A stretch of DNA of 64,000 nt from Chryseobacterium daeguense DSM 19388 (GTDB lineage Bacteria; Bacteroidota; Bacteroidia; Flavobacteriales; Weeksellaceae), in the NCBI RefSeq assembly GCF_000430825.1, contig NZ_AUMT01000015.1, positions 1 through 64,000 on the forward strand. The letters are read 5' to 3'. The notes below the pieces were generated by a model that was not told where the DNA came from, made no database searches, and saw nothing but the letters and a program-made list of their open reading frames with translations. Shown here piece after piece: positions 42,845-51,474 of this stretch. The first letter of the stretch is position 1. Every line of letters starts with the position of its first letter. A program made the translations under genes and the position numbers.

Positions 42845-44242
42845 ATGTCAGGACATTACGAAGCTCCGATAAGGGAACCTCTGATTATTGGTCACAAAAC
42901 TTATCACGATATTACAGAAGATATCGCACGACCTATCGAAGAAAGAGCAGGTAAATTATGGTGGATCTCATTATATGCAGCCTTAGTTCTATTCATCTAT
43001 GGATTCGGATGTATCGCTTATACTATCGGAACAGGTATTGGAGCATGGGGGCTTAACAGAACTATTAACTGGGGTTGGGATATTACCAACTTCGTATGGT
43101 GGGTAGGTATCGGTCACGCCGGAACCCTAATCTCAGCGGTATTATTATTATTTAGACAGAGATGGAGAATGTCTGTAAACAGATCTGCAGAGGCGATGAC
43201 GATCTTTGCGGTTGTACAGGCGGCAATCTTCCCGGTAATTCACATGGGTAGAGTTTGGGTAGGATATTGGGTATTCCCTTTACCAAACCAGTTCGGTTCT
43301 CTTTGGGGGAACTTTAACTCTCCTCTACTTTGGGACGTATTTGCAATCTCTACATATTTCTCAGTATCTACAGTATTCTGGTTCATGGGTCTTATCCCTG
43401 ATTTTGCAATGATCAGAGACAGAGCAAAAACTCCTTGGACTAAGAAAATTTATACATTCCTTGCATTCGGATGGGGTGGTAAAGCAAAACACTGGCAAAG
43501 ATTCGAAGAACTTTCTTTGGTTCTTGCAGGTTTGGCAACTCCACTTGTATTCTCGGTACACACTACTGTATCTTTTGACTTCGCAACTTCGGTTATTAAA
43601 GGATGGCACTCTACAATCTACCCTCCTTACTTCGTTGCCGGTGCGATCTTCTCAGGATTCGCAATGGTACAGACCCTATTGTTGGTTGCAAGAAAAGTTT
43701 GTCACCTTGAGGACTACATTACAATGTATCATATTGAAATTATGAACATCGTAATTATCTTAACAGGTGGTATGGTAACGGTAGCTTACGCAACAGAATA
43801 TTTCATCGGATGGTACTCCGGATCAAGATTCGAAGACTTTACGTATCTTTCTCCAGGTGCTGCTGTGGGACCTTACTGGTGGGCTTTCTGGTCACTTATT
43901 ATCTGTAACCTTGTTGTTCCTGCTTCTTTCTGGTTCAAGAGACTTAGAACGAACATTATCTGGACATTCATTGTTGCATTAATCATCAACATCGGTATGT
44001 GGTTTGAACGTTTTGATATCATTGTTATCAACCTTTCAAGAGACTACTTACCAGGATCTTGGACGATGTTTAAACCAACGATCATTGATGTGGGTGTATA
44101 TTTAGGAACAATCGGATTCTTCTCTGTATTATTCTTATTATACGCAAGAACATTCCCTGTAATTGCACAGGCCGAATTAAAATCGATTTTGAAAATCTCA
44201 GGTGAAACTTATAAAGCAAAAGAAGGAGATGAGCACCACTAA
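42845..44242 (+). CDS. actC: ACIII subunit ActC, NrfD/PsrC-type quinol-binding membrane protein
   Basis: This 465-residue integral membrane protein has about ten transmembrane helices of the NrfD (polysulfide reductase C) family. Characteristic stretches include WWVGIGHAGTLISAVLLLFR (about residues 85-105) and VFPLPNQFGSLWGNFNSPLLWD. It binds menaquinol at the periplasmic side and is one of two NrfD-type subunits (with ActF). Its end overlaps the actD start by 14 bases, so they are translationally coupled. Confidence 0.95.
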   Translation: MSGHYEAPIREPLIIGHKTYHDITEDIARPIEERAGKLWWISLYAALVLFIYGFGCIAYTIGTGIGAWGLNRTINWGWDITNFVWWVGIGHAGTLISAVLLLFRQRWRMSVNRSAEAMTIFAVVQAAIFPVIHMGRVWVGYWVFPLPNQFGSLWGNFNSPLLWDVFAISTYFSVSTVFWFMGLIPDFAMIRDRAKTPWTKKIYTFLAFGWGGKAKHWQRFEELSLVLAGLATPLVFSVHTTVSFDFATSVIKGWHSTIYPPYFVAGAIFSGFAMVQTLLLVARKVCHLEDYITMYHIEIMNIVIILTGGMVTVAYATEYFIGWYSGSRFEDFTYLSPGAAVGPYWWAFWSLIICNLVVPASFWFKRLRTNIIWTFIVALIINIGMWFERFDIIVINLSRDYLPGSWTMFKPTIIDVGVYLGTIGFFSVLFLLYARTFPVIAQAELKSILKISGETYKAKEGDEHH

Positions 44243-44750
44243 AATTGTATACGGACTTTATGCTGACGACGACGATTTAATGAACGGCGTTAAAGCATTC
44301 AACGATAAAGGAATCGCGATAAACGAAGTCTATACTCCGTTTCCGGTTCACGGACTAGATAAAGCTTTAGGTTTAAAGAAAACAAGAATTTCTGATGCCG
44401 CTTTCATCTATGCTTGTTATGGGGTTACTATCGGTGCTACTTTGACATGGTATGTGATGAACCACGACTGGCCTCAAAATATCGGTGGTAAACCAGCTTT
44501 CGATTGGGGACACAATATGCCGGCATTCGTAGTACCAATGTTCGAGCTTATGGTATTCTGTGCTGCTCACATGATGTCATTAACTTTCTTGGTAAGAAAC
44601 AAAATGTATCCCGGAGCACCTGCACAAAACCCGGATCCGAGAACTACGGATGATAAATTCATGATGGAATTTGTAACTGATGATGTAGAATCTGTAAAAC
44701 AGTTACTTATTGAAACTGGAGTAGAAGAAATAACTGTTAAAGACGCTTAA
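44229..44750 (+). CDS. actD: ACIII subunit ActD (DUF3341)
   Basis: This 173-residue protein starts MSTTKIVYGLYADDDDLMNG at 44229, inside the end of actC; an ATG at 44202 is less likely because it adds an odd basic extension. It has two transmembrane helices (about residues 57-78 and 94-120) and a cytoplasmic N-domain, the standard DUF3341 layout. It stabilises the complex and has no cofactor. actE follows after one base. Confidence 0.93.
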   Translation: MSTTKIVYGLYADDDDLMNGVKAFNDKGIAINEVYTPFPVHGLDKALGLKKTRISDAAFIYACYGVTIGATLTWYVMNHDWPQNIGGKPAFDWGHNMPAFVVPMFELMVFCAAHMMSLTFLVRNKMYPGAPAQNPDPRTTDDKFMMEFVTDDVESVKQLLIETGVEEITVKDA

Positions 44751-44751
44751 A

Positions 44752-45465
44752 ATGAAAAAGAACGTATTAAGAATTACAGCAGTTTTAGGTCTAACAACAG
44801 TTTTACTTAATTCTTGCGGACCGAAAAAGAATACACCACTGGTATATTTCCCGGATATGTATTTCCCGGTAGCTTATGATCCATTGATGAAAGCTCAGGA
44901 TGCTTATTCAGATCATGAAAATGAAATTCCAGCTTTCGTAAAAAATAATGGTGCAACAGGTCTTTCTCCTGTAGAAGGATCAGTAGCTCAAAATAAAGAC
45001 GGTATTTTTGAAGAAGGATTACTTCCAAAAAATGTAGATGAATATAACGCAGGATATGAAGCGTCAAAATCAATGACAACTTCTCCTTTAAATCCGGCTA
45101 ATGCAGCTAAGGATATTGAAAGAGGAAAAATGTTATTTGACCGCACTTGTGCTGCTTGTCATGGTGTAGGTGGAGACGGACAGGGCCCAATTGTACAGTC
45201 AGGAGCTTTCTCAGGTGTACCAAACTATGCTGATAGAGAACTTACTGTAGGATCTGTTCATTATGTATTAACAAACGGTAGAAACGCAATGGGATCTTAT
45301 GCAGGACAACTTAACGCTGGCGACAGATGGAGAGTTGCAATGTACGTAATGAGCGCATTCAAAAAAGGAGCGGCGGCACCTGCAGCGGCAACAGCAACTG
45401 CTACAACAGCAGCACCGGCACCTGAAGCAAAAGCAAAGACTGAAACTACCGAAACTAAAAAATAA
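44752..45465 (+). CDS. actE: ACIII subunit ActE, mono-heme cytochrome c lipoprotein
   Basis: This 237-residue lipoprotein (lipobox LLNSC, Cys about 22) has one heme site, CAACHGVGGDGQGP (about residues 133-146), and an axial Met probably in NAMGSYAGQL (about 183-192). It accepts electrons from ActA and passes them to the terminal oxidase. The tail is Ala/Thr/Glu/Lys-rich and disordered. It stands one base after actD and 8 bases before actF. Confidence 0.94.
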   Translation: MKKNVLRITAVLGLTTVLLNSCGPKKNTPLVYFPDMYFPVAYDPLMKAQDAYSDHENEIPAFVKNNGATGLSPVEGSVAQNKDGIFEEGLLPKNVDEYNAGYEASKSMTTSPLNPANAAKDIERGKMLFDRTCAACHGVGGDGQGPIVQSGAFSGVPNYADRELTVGSVHYVLTNGRNAMGSYAGQLNAGDRWRVAMYVMSAFKKGAAAPAAATATATTAAPAPEAKAKTETTETKK

Positions 45466-45473
45466 GAAAAGAA

Positions 45474-46805
45474 ATGTATAGTTTTTCACCAAAATTAAAA
45501 TCAACTTCTATAATCCTTCTTGTTGTAGGTTTAGTTCTATTTGCTATCGGTTTCTTTATGAATAAAGGGATTTCTACAGAACAGATAGAACATATGATGG
45601 AGGCTGTTCATGCTTCTGGTCATACTGCTCCTACACATTCCAGTGAAATGGTAGGACCTCAGGACCATGCAGCTCACCTTGAGCACGCCACTCTTCAGGT
45701 TCACAACCAGCCTTTAGCGGCAATACATTTTGTAGCTGTATTTTTCTTCGGAGTTAGCTGCTGCGTATTGTTCTTCTACTCTATTCAGCACGCTGCACAC
45801 GCAGGTTGGCCAATTATTATTACAAGAGTAATGGAAGCTATTGCTTCTTATATTCCTTACGGAGGTGCTATTTTGATCATCCTGATGATTTTGAATATCA
45901 CACACAACGGCCACCTTTTCCACTGGATGGATCCTGAATTGACAGACCCGAACTCACCTCATTTTGATGTGATCTTATTTGAAAAGAAAAAATTCTTAAA
46001 CATACCTTTCTATGCAGTAAGAACGATTATCTACGTTGCTGGAGCCTCTTTCTTCGCCTGGAAACTGAAAGCACAATCTAAACTTGTAGACGAAACAAAA
46101 TCTAAAGTAGATTATCAAATGCTTTACAGATGGGCAGTAGGATATATTGCATTCTTCGGATTTGCTTCTGCAGCTTGGGCATGGGACTGGTTGATGTCTA
46201 TTGACCCTCACTGGTATTCTACAATGTATATCTGGTATTCAATGGTTAGCTGCCTTTCAAGTGGTATTGCGGTGATCATTCTTCTAAGTGTTTATCTTAA
46301 GAAAAATGGTTTCTTACCACAGTTCAATGACAATCACCTGCATGATTTAGGAGTATTCCTTTTTGCTACAAGTATGCTTTGGACGTATACATGGTTCGCT
46401 CAGTTCATGCTTTATTGGTATGCAAACGTTCCGGAAGAGGTTAACTACTTCTTCGGAAGATTCCAGCACTACTCTCCTACATTCTTACCGATGCTGATCA
46501 TCAATTTCTTGTTACCACTACTGGTATTGGTGAGCAGCAGCATCAAGAGAAACTACAAAGTGGTTACAATAATGGCAGTAGTAGTTTTATTAGGACACAT
46601 TTTGGATTATTTCAATATGGTAATGCCGGGAACGGTAGGGCCTTACTGGAAAACTCCTGAAGTATTCTTACTAATCTTGGGAGCTATCCTATTCGTAGCA
46701 GGATTATTCATGTTTACAGTGCTTACAGCATTATCTAAGCTTAAACTGATCCCTACAGGAAACCCTTATTTACATGAATCTGAAATTTATGAATATCCTT
46801 TCTAA
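45474..46805 (+). CDS. actF: ACIII subunit ActF, second NrfD-type membrane protein
   Basis: This 443-residue protein has about ten transmembrane helices and is annotated in relatives as quinol:cytochrome c oxidoreductase quinone-binding subunit 2. Conserved stretches include AWAWDWLMSIDPHWYSTMY (about residues 223-241) and RFQHYSPTFLPMLIINFLLP. An extra His-rich loop (EHMMEAVHASGHTAPTHSSE, about 39-58) sits between the first two helices and could bind metal. It ends the operon; a strong terminator follows at 46832. Confidence 0.94.
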   Translation: MYSFSPKLKSTSIILLVVGLVLFAIGFFMNKGISTEQIEHMMEAVHASGHTAPTHSSEMVGPQDHAAHLEHATLQVHNQPLAAIHFVAVFFFGVSCCVLFFYSIQHAAHAGWPIIITRVMEAIASYIPYGGAILIILMILNITHNGHLFHWMDPELTDPNSPHFDVILFEKKKFLNIPFYAVRTIIYVAGASFFAWKLKAQSKLVDETKSKVDYQMLYRWAVGYIAFFGFASAAWAWDWLMSIDPHWYSTMYIWYSMVSCLSSGIAVIILLSVYLKKNGFLPQFNDNHLHDLGVFLFATSMLWTYTWFAQFMLYWYANVPEEVNYFFGRFQHYSPTFLPMLIINFLLPLLVLVSSSIKRNYKVVTIMAVVVLLGHILDYFNMVMPGTVGPYWKTPEVFLLILGAILFVAGLFMFTVLTALSKLKLIPTGNPYLHESEIYEYPF

Positions 46806-46831
46806 GGAATTTGTAACAAGATAAAAATAAG

Positions 46832-46863
46832 AAAGACTGATTGTAATGATCAGTCTTTTTTTT
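46832..46863 (+). terminator. Intrinsic terminator of the ACIII operon
   Basis: AAAGACTGAT (46832-46841) pairs with ATCAGTCTTT (46849-46858), followed by eight T. Confidence 0.9.
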
Positions 46864-46968
46864 ATGTAATAAAAAGAATAATTAAAAATTTGATGCAACC
46901 TTTTTAATTTTTTTCCTGTCTTATAATTGTAAATCTGATTTTTAAATAATAATAAAACCAAAATTGTT

Positions 46969-47985
46969 ATGAAAAGGAATTTTTTCTTATTTGTATTTCT
47001 ATTGATAGTAAATATTCTTAACGCACAAACCATCACTTTTATTTCAGAAAGAACCAATAAGCCTCTTCCAAAAGTTTCAGTATTCGGAAAAGACGGAAGC
47101 ATTGTGGCTTATTCTGATATTGACGGTAAAATTGATAAGCAGGCCTTAAAGCCTGATCAGGAAAAATTTCAATTGGTTTATAATAATGCTAATGTAGCAA
47201 CACTTTCGTATGCGGATTTTGATAAAGATGTCATTAAAATCATAGATAATGTGAGAGACATTGAAACAGTTGTGATCAAAAATAACAAGCCGGCAAAATA
47301 CATTTTTGTGAAAGGAAATTTCAACTCTTATGTTACTTTAAACAATAAATTAAATTCTTTTACAGACGGAATCATAACTTATGTTTTCGACAATAAAACG
47401 AAAAAACTAAAGAGCACACGCATTGAGCAGTACAGGGTTTTCAGAATACAAAATGCAGCAGAAGACAGAAAGCAGGCTTCTTCATGGGATTATGCATTTT
47501 TCTTAAAAGTTCCTGAAATGAAGCAGATAGGAGACATAGCTGAATACAAAAAAAGTAAAAACACAAAGATAAAAGAACTGAAAGGCGAAACTAAAGATGA
47601 AATAGAAATTACCGGTGAAGCATTTCAGGAGAAAGAATTTTCTTTTTTAGGATTAAGATTTTTTGACTTCAAAAGCATTTTAAATGTTGCTTACGAAAAA
47701 AATTCTCAAAAAACATTAAAAGATCTTTTAGAATACAATAAAATTGTTTCTCTTCATTTAAAGCATAAAAGTGAACCAGACTATAATTCAGTGATTATTT
47801 ATGACAATTTTTACCCTACCGAACTGAGCTTTGGTAATGAAAATAACCTGGAAAAAGTAAAATTTGACACCTATTCCAGCTACTATACAGCTCCTTACTG
47901 GCAAGATCCTGATTATCAGAATATGCAGACTATTTTCAGCTCTTTCTTCGGGTCCAATCTTAAAGAACAACAAAATAAAAAATAA
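46969..47985 (+). CDS. Exported protein of unknown function with carboxypeptidase-regulatory-like N-terminus
   Basis: This is a 338-residue protein with a signal peptide (about residues 1-19, ending LNAQ). The first 75 residues of the mature chain (ITFISERTNKPLPKVSVFGK, then SDIDGKIDKQAL) resemble the CarboxypepD_reg-like/CNA-B fold common on Bacteroidota surface and TonB proteins. The rest is Lys-rich, with alternating strands and short helices and no motif I can name. No T9SS domain or lipobox is present. It lies between the ACIII operon and a lipoprotein gene and is not obviously linked to either. Confidence 0.6.
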   Translation: MKRNFFLFVFLLIVNILNAQTITFISERTNKPLPKVSVFGKDGSIVAYSDIDGKIDKQALKPDQEKFQLVYNNANVATLSYADFDKDVIKIIDNVRDIETVVIKNNKPAKYIFVKGNFNSYVTLNNKLNSFTDGIITYVFDNKTKKLKSTRIEQYRVFRIQNAAEDRKQASSWDYAFFLKVPEMKQIGDIAEYKKSKNTKIKELKGETKDEIEITGEAFQEKEFSFLGLRFFDFKSILNVAYEKNSQKTLKDLLEYNKIVSLHLKHKSEPDYNSVIIYDNFYPTELSFGNENNLEKVKFDTYSSYYTAPYWQDPDYQNMQTIFSSFFGSNLKEQQNKK

Positions 47986-48010
47986 AATCCTCTATTAATA
48001 AAGGTTTTAG

Positions 48011-48018
48011 TAAATTTG
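48011..48018 (+). promoter_or_regulatory. -7 box of the lipoprotein-apt transcript
   Basis: TAAATTTG, 18 bases upstream of ATG 48037; it excludes the TTG at 48016 as a start. Confidence 0.6.
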
Positions 48019-48036
48019 TGGCAAACCGAATTAAAA

Positions 48037-49242
48037 ATGAAAAAGTTATCTTTTCTTCTAGTTTTCAGCTTATTGCTCTTCACAGCATGTAAAAAAGACT
48101 CTGTAGATGCTACAAGCACAAAAACTTTACAGTCAAGTATCAACGATATGACGGCCAGCCTTCCTACCATTAAGCAGATCAAGTTTAATGAAGCCCTTTA
48201 CATCCTTAAAACATTCGGGGTGGAAGCAGAAGGCGATGTGGAAGAGCTTAAAGCGCTCGGACAGCTGATTAACGGAAAGAAAGTTCCGGAAATTATGGCA
48301 CTTGCAGATCAGGTTGCACAAAAAAACGGAATAGAATGGGCAAGTACAGCTCCGCCTTCATTAGGTGAAATGAACATCTTCGGCGATGAAACCGCAAAAG
48401 AAAGCGACCCTAATGATGTAAAAGCAAGCTCGTTGAGCATCATTACGAGACCTACCGGTGACGACGGAGCCGGTGCACCTACAGCCATCCAGATTATTCC
48501 AAGACTTGTAGATAGTGCAGGAAATCCCGTGGCTTTCACAGGAGCTGGTTTAGAAGCTACTCTTGAAGTTTTCAGTAACGGAGTAAAGCTTTCTACTGCG
48601 AAAAATTTAATGCAGGATAATAATTTTAAAGGATTTAATTTAAAATTCTCATCAATTCCGGCGGCAAAAGTTGTAGACAATAAAATAGACATCACCGTTT
48701 CTGTAAAAACTACAGCCAAAACTTTCAAAATGAGCAAAATAGGATTAGACGTAAATTCTGCTCTGCTGAAGGTTCCAGCACCGCCAAAAGTAGATTCCAC
48801 AGCAGTAAACCAGGATCCGGCGGTCATTGACCCAAATAATCCGGGAGCAACTACGCCACCGACTACAGATCCTAATGCAATACCGGGACAGACAACAACT
48901 CCGGCAACACCAAAACAACAGGCAGCAGATCCAAAAACTACTGTAAGCAGCTTCCTGAACAACGTAAGCTCACAAAACTTAAAAGCCGCTTTCAATGCTT
49001 CAAACAACCCAAGCTGGGGAAGCTATGAATCATTTTCCAATCCTACATCAGGATTTGGATCAGTGAAAAATGTAAGCGTAAAAAATATCACCACAAACGC
49101 TACAAACGCTAATGTTTCCAGCGTAAACGCAACGTATGATGTAACCGATAAAAGCGGGAAAACGACTTCACTGAAAGTGACTTTCGGACTTAAAAATGTA
49201 AACGGAGAATGGAAAATCTCCAGCTATAAAATCAATCCTTAA
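48037..49242 (+). CDS. Lipoprotein of unknown function, DUF6694/DUF4878-like regions
   Basis: The product is 401 residues. The signal peptide ends in a lipobox (LLFTAC, Cys about 19). Residues about 30-100 are helical (SINDMTASLPTIKQIKFNEA, then NGKKVPEIMALADQVAQ) and recall the DUF6694 lipoprotein pattern. A Pro/Thr-rich linker (about 270-300) leads to a C-terminal domain (SSFLNNVSSQNLKAAFNASN, then VKITFGLKNVNGEWKISSYK-like end) similar to DUF4878 or NTF2-like folds. The domain names are from memory and tentative. Its stop TAA shares one base with the apt ATG, so it is translationally coupled to apt. Confidence 0.6.
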   Translation: MKKLSFLLVFSLLLFTACKKDSVDATSTKTLQSSINDMTASLPTIKQIKFNEALYILKTFGVEAEGDVEELKALGQLINGKKVPEIMALADQVAQKNGIEWASTAPPSLGEMNIFGDETAKESDPNDVKASSLSIITRPTGDDGAGAPTAIQIIPRLVDSAGNPVAFTGAGLEATLEVFSNGVKLSTAKNLMQDNNFKGFNLKFSSIPAAKVVDNKIDITVSVKTTAKTFKMSKIGLDVNSALLKVPAPPKVDSTAVNQDPAVIDPNNPGATTPPTTDPNAIPGQTTTPATPKQQAADPKTTVSSFLNNVSSQNLKAAFNASNNPSWGSYESFSNPTSGFGSVKNVSVKNITTNATNANVSSVNATYDVTDKSGKTTSLKVTFGLKNVNGEWKISSYKINP

Positions 49243-49778
49243 TGGCTTCACAAGATTTAATTAAAAAACTGGAAGAAACAATTGAAAATATTCCTGATTT
49301 CCCGATTCCGGGGATTCAGTTCAAAGATATTTCTCCTATTTTTTTAAATCCAAAGCTGTATGAAGAGGTCATAGCAGACCTTGTACAGTTCAGTAAAGGG
49401 AAAGTAGATGCGGTCTGCGGAATAGAAAGCCGCGGTTATCTGTTCGGGATTGCTATTGCCGTAGCTTTAGAAGTGCAGTTTGTCCTGATAAGAAAAGCAG
49501 GAAAACTTCCGCCACCGGTTATTTCAGAAGAATATGATCTGGAATACGGAAGCGCAATTATAGAAACCCGGGAAGGACAGATAAAACCCGGACAAAGAGT
49601 TTTAATCCATGACGACCTTCTGGCTACCGGCGGAACTACAGAAGCCGCAGCAAAACTGATTGAAAAGCAGGGCGCAACCGTGTCACAATTCAGTTTTTTA
49701 ATTGGATTGAAAGGATTGAAAGGCGAGGAAAAGCTTAAAAAATTCAATGCAGAAGTTTATCATATTTTAGAATATTAA
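49242..49778 (+). CDS. apt: Adenine phosphoribosyltransferase
   Basis: This 178-residue enzyme salvages adenine with PRPP to AMP. The PRPP-binding motif is VLIHDDLLATGGTTEAAAKL (about residues 119-138), and the N-terminal part FPIPGIQFKDISPIF (about 20-34) and VCGIESRGYLFG (about 60-71) are family blocks. It starts with ATG overlapping the upstream TAA (TAATG). PRPP comes from Prs (25296-26234). Cytoplasmic. Confidence 0.96.
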   Translation: MASQDLIKKLEETIENIPDFPIPGIQFKDISPIFLNPKLYEEVIADLVQFSKGKVDAVCGIESRGYLFGIAIAVALEVQFVLIRKAGKLPPPVISEEYDLEYGSAIIETREGQIKPGQRVLIHDDLLATGGTTEAAAKLIEKQGATVSQFSFLIGLKGLKGEEKLKKFNAEVYHILEY

Positions 49779-49790
49779 ACTTTAATATAG

Positions 49791-49894
49791 ATGCTTCGGC
49801 TCCGCTCAGCATGACACTTTTGAGACTGCTGTTTATTTAATCCGGAAAATAGACGTATAGTATTAGGGATGCCATGCTGAGCCCGCCGAGGCAT
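49791..49894. repeat. Long imperfect hairpin, interspersed repeat (REP/MITE-like)
   Basis: The left arm ATGCTTCGGCTCCGCTCAGC (continuing ATG, to 49813) is complementary to the right arm at 49873-49894 with one gap and three or four mismatches. About 59 bases lie between the arms. It sits just after apt and may also end its transcript. GC is higher than in the flanks. Confidence 0.75.
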
Positions 49895-50007
49895 TTTTTA
49901 CGATTAAGAATTCACTATTCGCTCATTCACAGTTAACAATTCGCTTAATTTGTTTAAATAAAATCAATAATACTCACAAAGTATTTTGTAAATCATTCAG
50001 AAACAAT

Positions 50008-50015
50008 TAAATTTG
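50008..50015 (+). promoter_or_regulatory. -7 box of the TPR protein-ribH pair
   Basis: TAAATTTG, 21 bases before the ATG at 50037. Confidence 0.6.
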
Positions 50016-50036
50016 CAATTCAATTTTTAAGAATTT

Positions 50037-50744
50037 ATGGCAAAACTTACAAAGAATGCTCAAAACGAGCAAGAAGGTAAAGAAACAGTGGAGTTTTTTA
50101 AAGATCTTGACAGAGAAGCTTTAAACACAGAAAGATTCCTTGAGAAATATTCAAAACCTCTGGGGATTATTTTTGGGGTGCTTATTTTAGGTGTTCTGGG
50201 TTTCTTCGGGTACAAACAATTCGTTGTAGCTCCTAAAAACGCTGAAGCTGTAAAGAGTTTCCTTGCTGCACAGAAAAATCTTGCAGACGGTAAGGAAAAG
50301 GAAGCACTGGGAGGTAAATCTGCCGCAAACCCTGGTTTCCTGGGAACTTATAATGAATATGCTGCTACTAATGTAGGAAAGCTTTCTGCTTATAACGCAG
50401 GTATTTTGAAGTTTAAAGAAGGTAAATTCCAGGAAGCGTATGATCTTTTAGATAAATTTTCTTCAGATAACAAAACATTGATGGCGATGAAATACGGAGC
50501 AATGGCAGATGCACAGTCTGGTCTTAACAAAAATGACGATGCTTTGCAATTACTGGATAAAGCTGCTTCTGCTACAGATGATCCATATACAGTGTATTAC
50601 TTCACAAGAAAAGCAGGGATTTTAGCTTTGGGATTGAACAAAAAAGCTGAAGCTAAAAAATATTTTGCTACAATTGACGAAAAATATCAGGACTACGACA
50701 ACGGAATGTCTGATTCTTATATTGAAATGACTAAATATTACTAA
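50037..50744 (+). CDS. Membrane-anchored tetratricopeptide protein (YfgM-like)
   Basis: This 235-residue protein has a cytoplasmic charged N-terminus, one transmembrane helix (about residues 42-62) and a periplasmic domain of TPR-like helix pairs (NVGKLSAYNAGILKFKEGKF, then EAYDLLDKF; DDALQLLDKAASA). Topology and length match YfgM-type ancillary SecYEG/chaperone-network proteins. It is 3 bases ahead of ribH, so it shares the message; no functional link is evident. Confidence 0.8.
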   Translation: MAKLTKNAQNEQEGKETVEFFKDLDREALNTERFLEKYSKPLGIIFGVLILGVLGFFGYKQFVVAPKNAEAVKSFLAAQKNLADGKEKEALGGKSAANPGFLGTYNEYAATNVGKLSAYNAGILKFKEGKFQEAYDLLDKFSSDNKTLMAMKYGAMADAQSGLNKNDDALQLLDKAASATDDPYTVYYFTRKAGILALGLNKKAEAKKYFATIDEKYQDYDNGMSDSYIEMTKYY

Positions 50745-50747
50745 ACA

Positions 50748-51266
50748 ATGGCAACAGTTAATCTTTCTGATTACAAGCCACTTAATATAACAAATGCCGA
50801 TGAATTTTCTATCGGCATTGTTTTTTCTGAGTGGAATGATTTTGTAACGTACAATCTTCGTGATGCAGTTCTAGAAATCCTTCAAAAAGAAGGCGTAAAA
50901 GCTGAAAATATAAAACTTTTCCCTGTTCCCGGGGCTTTTGAACTGAACTATGCAAGCATGCAGCTTTGTAAAGAGCGTAAGTATGATGCGGTAATCTCCA
51001 TCGGGTGCGTGATCCGCGGGGAAACTCCTCATTTCGAATATGTCTGTTCGGCAGTAGCTCAGGGAATTAAAGATTGTAATATTCTTACAGATACTCCAAC
51101 TATTTTCTGTGTTTTGACTGATGACACAAAAGAACAGTCTATCGCAAGAAGCGGCGGTGATTTGGGAAATAAAGGAGTTGAAGCAGCCGTAACAGCTTTA
51201 AGAATGATTGATTTTAAAAAGAATCTTTCTGACAGAAAAGGAAACATTGGTTTCGGATATTCTTAA
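50748..51266 (+). CDS. ribH: 6,7-dimethyl-8-ribityllumazine synthase
   Basis: This 172-residue enzyme performs the penultimate step of riboflavin synthesis and assembles as a hollow capsid or pentamer. Family blocks are FSEWNDFVTYNLRDAVLEIL (about residues 27-46), PVPGAFELNYASMQL (about 60-74) and GCVIRGETPHFEYVCSAVAQ (about 86-105), the last with the catalytic His (about 95). The C-terminal GNKGVEAAVTALRMI fits. Other rib genes are not in this window. Confidence 0.97.
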   Translation: MATVNLSDYKPLNITNADEFSIGIVFSEWNDFVTYNLRDAVLEILQKEGVKAENIKLFPVPGAFELNYASMQLCKERKYDAVISIGCVIRGETPHFEYVCSAVAQGIKDCNILTDTPTIFCVLTDDTKEQSIARSGGDLGNKGVEAAVTALRMIDFKKNLSDRKGNIGFGYS

Positions 51267-51297
51267 TTTTAACATTTTTTATAGAATTTAAAAATAC

Positions 51298-51326
51298 AAA
51301 GAGCTATTCTAATAGCTCTTTTTTTA
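51298..51326 (+). terminator. Intrinsic terminator of ribH
   Basis: AAAGAGCTATT (51298-51308) pairs with AATAGCTCTTT (51311-51321), followed by T residues. Confidence 0.9.
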
Positions 51327-51420
51327 TTATAATTATTAAATCAAAGAATATTTTACGCTTTTAATTAATTTTTAATATTTGTGAATTTATCATAACAATT
51401 TCACAAATACAATGTTTTAT

Positions 51421-51451
51421 TTTGAATTAATATATCAAAAAATTACATTTG
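51421..51451 (+). promoter_or_regulatory. Consensus promoter of the LtaS-like gene
   Basis: TTTG (51421-51424), exactly 19 bases of spacer, then TACATTTG (51444-51451): the full TTTG-N19-TAnnTTTG form. It fixes the start at ATG 51475 and rules out ATG 51412. Confidence 0.8.
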
Positions 51452-51474
51452 CACGAATTTATATTATTCAGCAA

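Noticed and set aside
48309..49007. Long minus-strand open frame of 232 codons opposite the lipoprotein gene
   Set aside because: It is the mirror frame of a well-supported lipoprotein, has no initiation context, and its composition follows from the coding strand.
51412..51474. Longer N-terminus of the LtaS-like protein from ATG 51412
   Set aside because: The consensus promoter at 51421-51451 lies within it; the start at 51475 follows the promoter directly.
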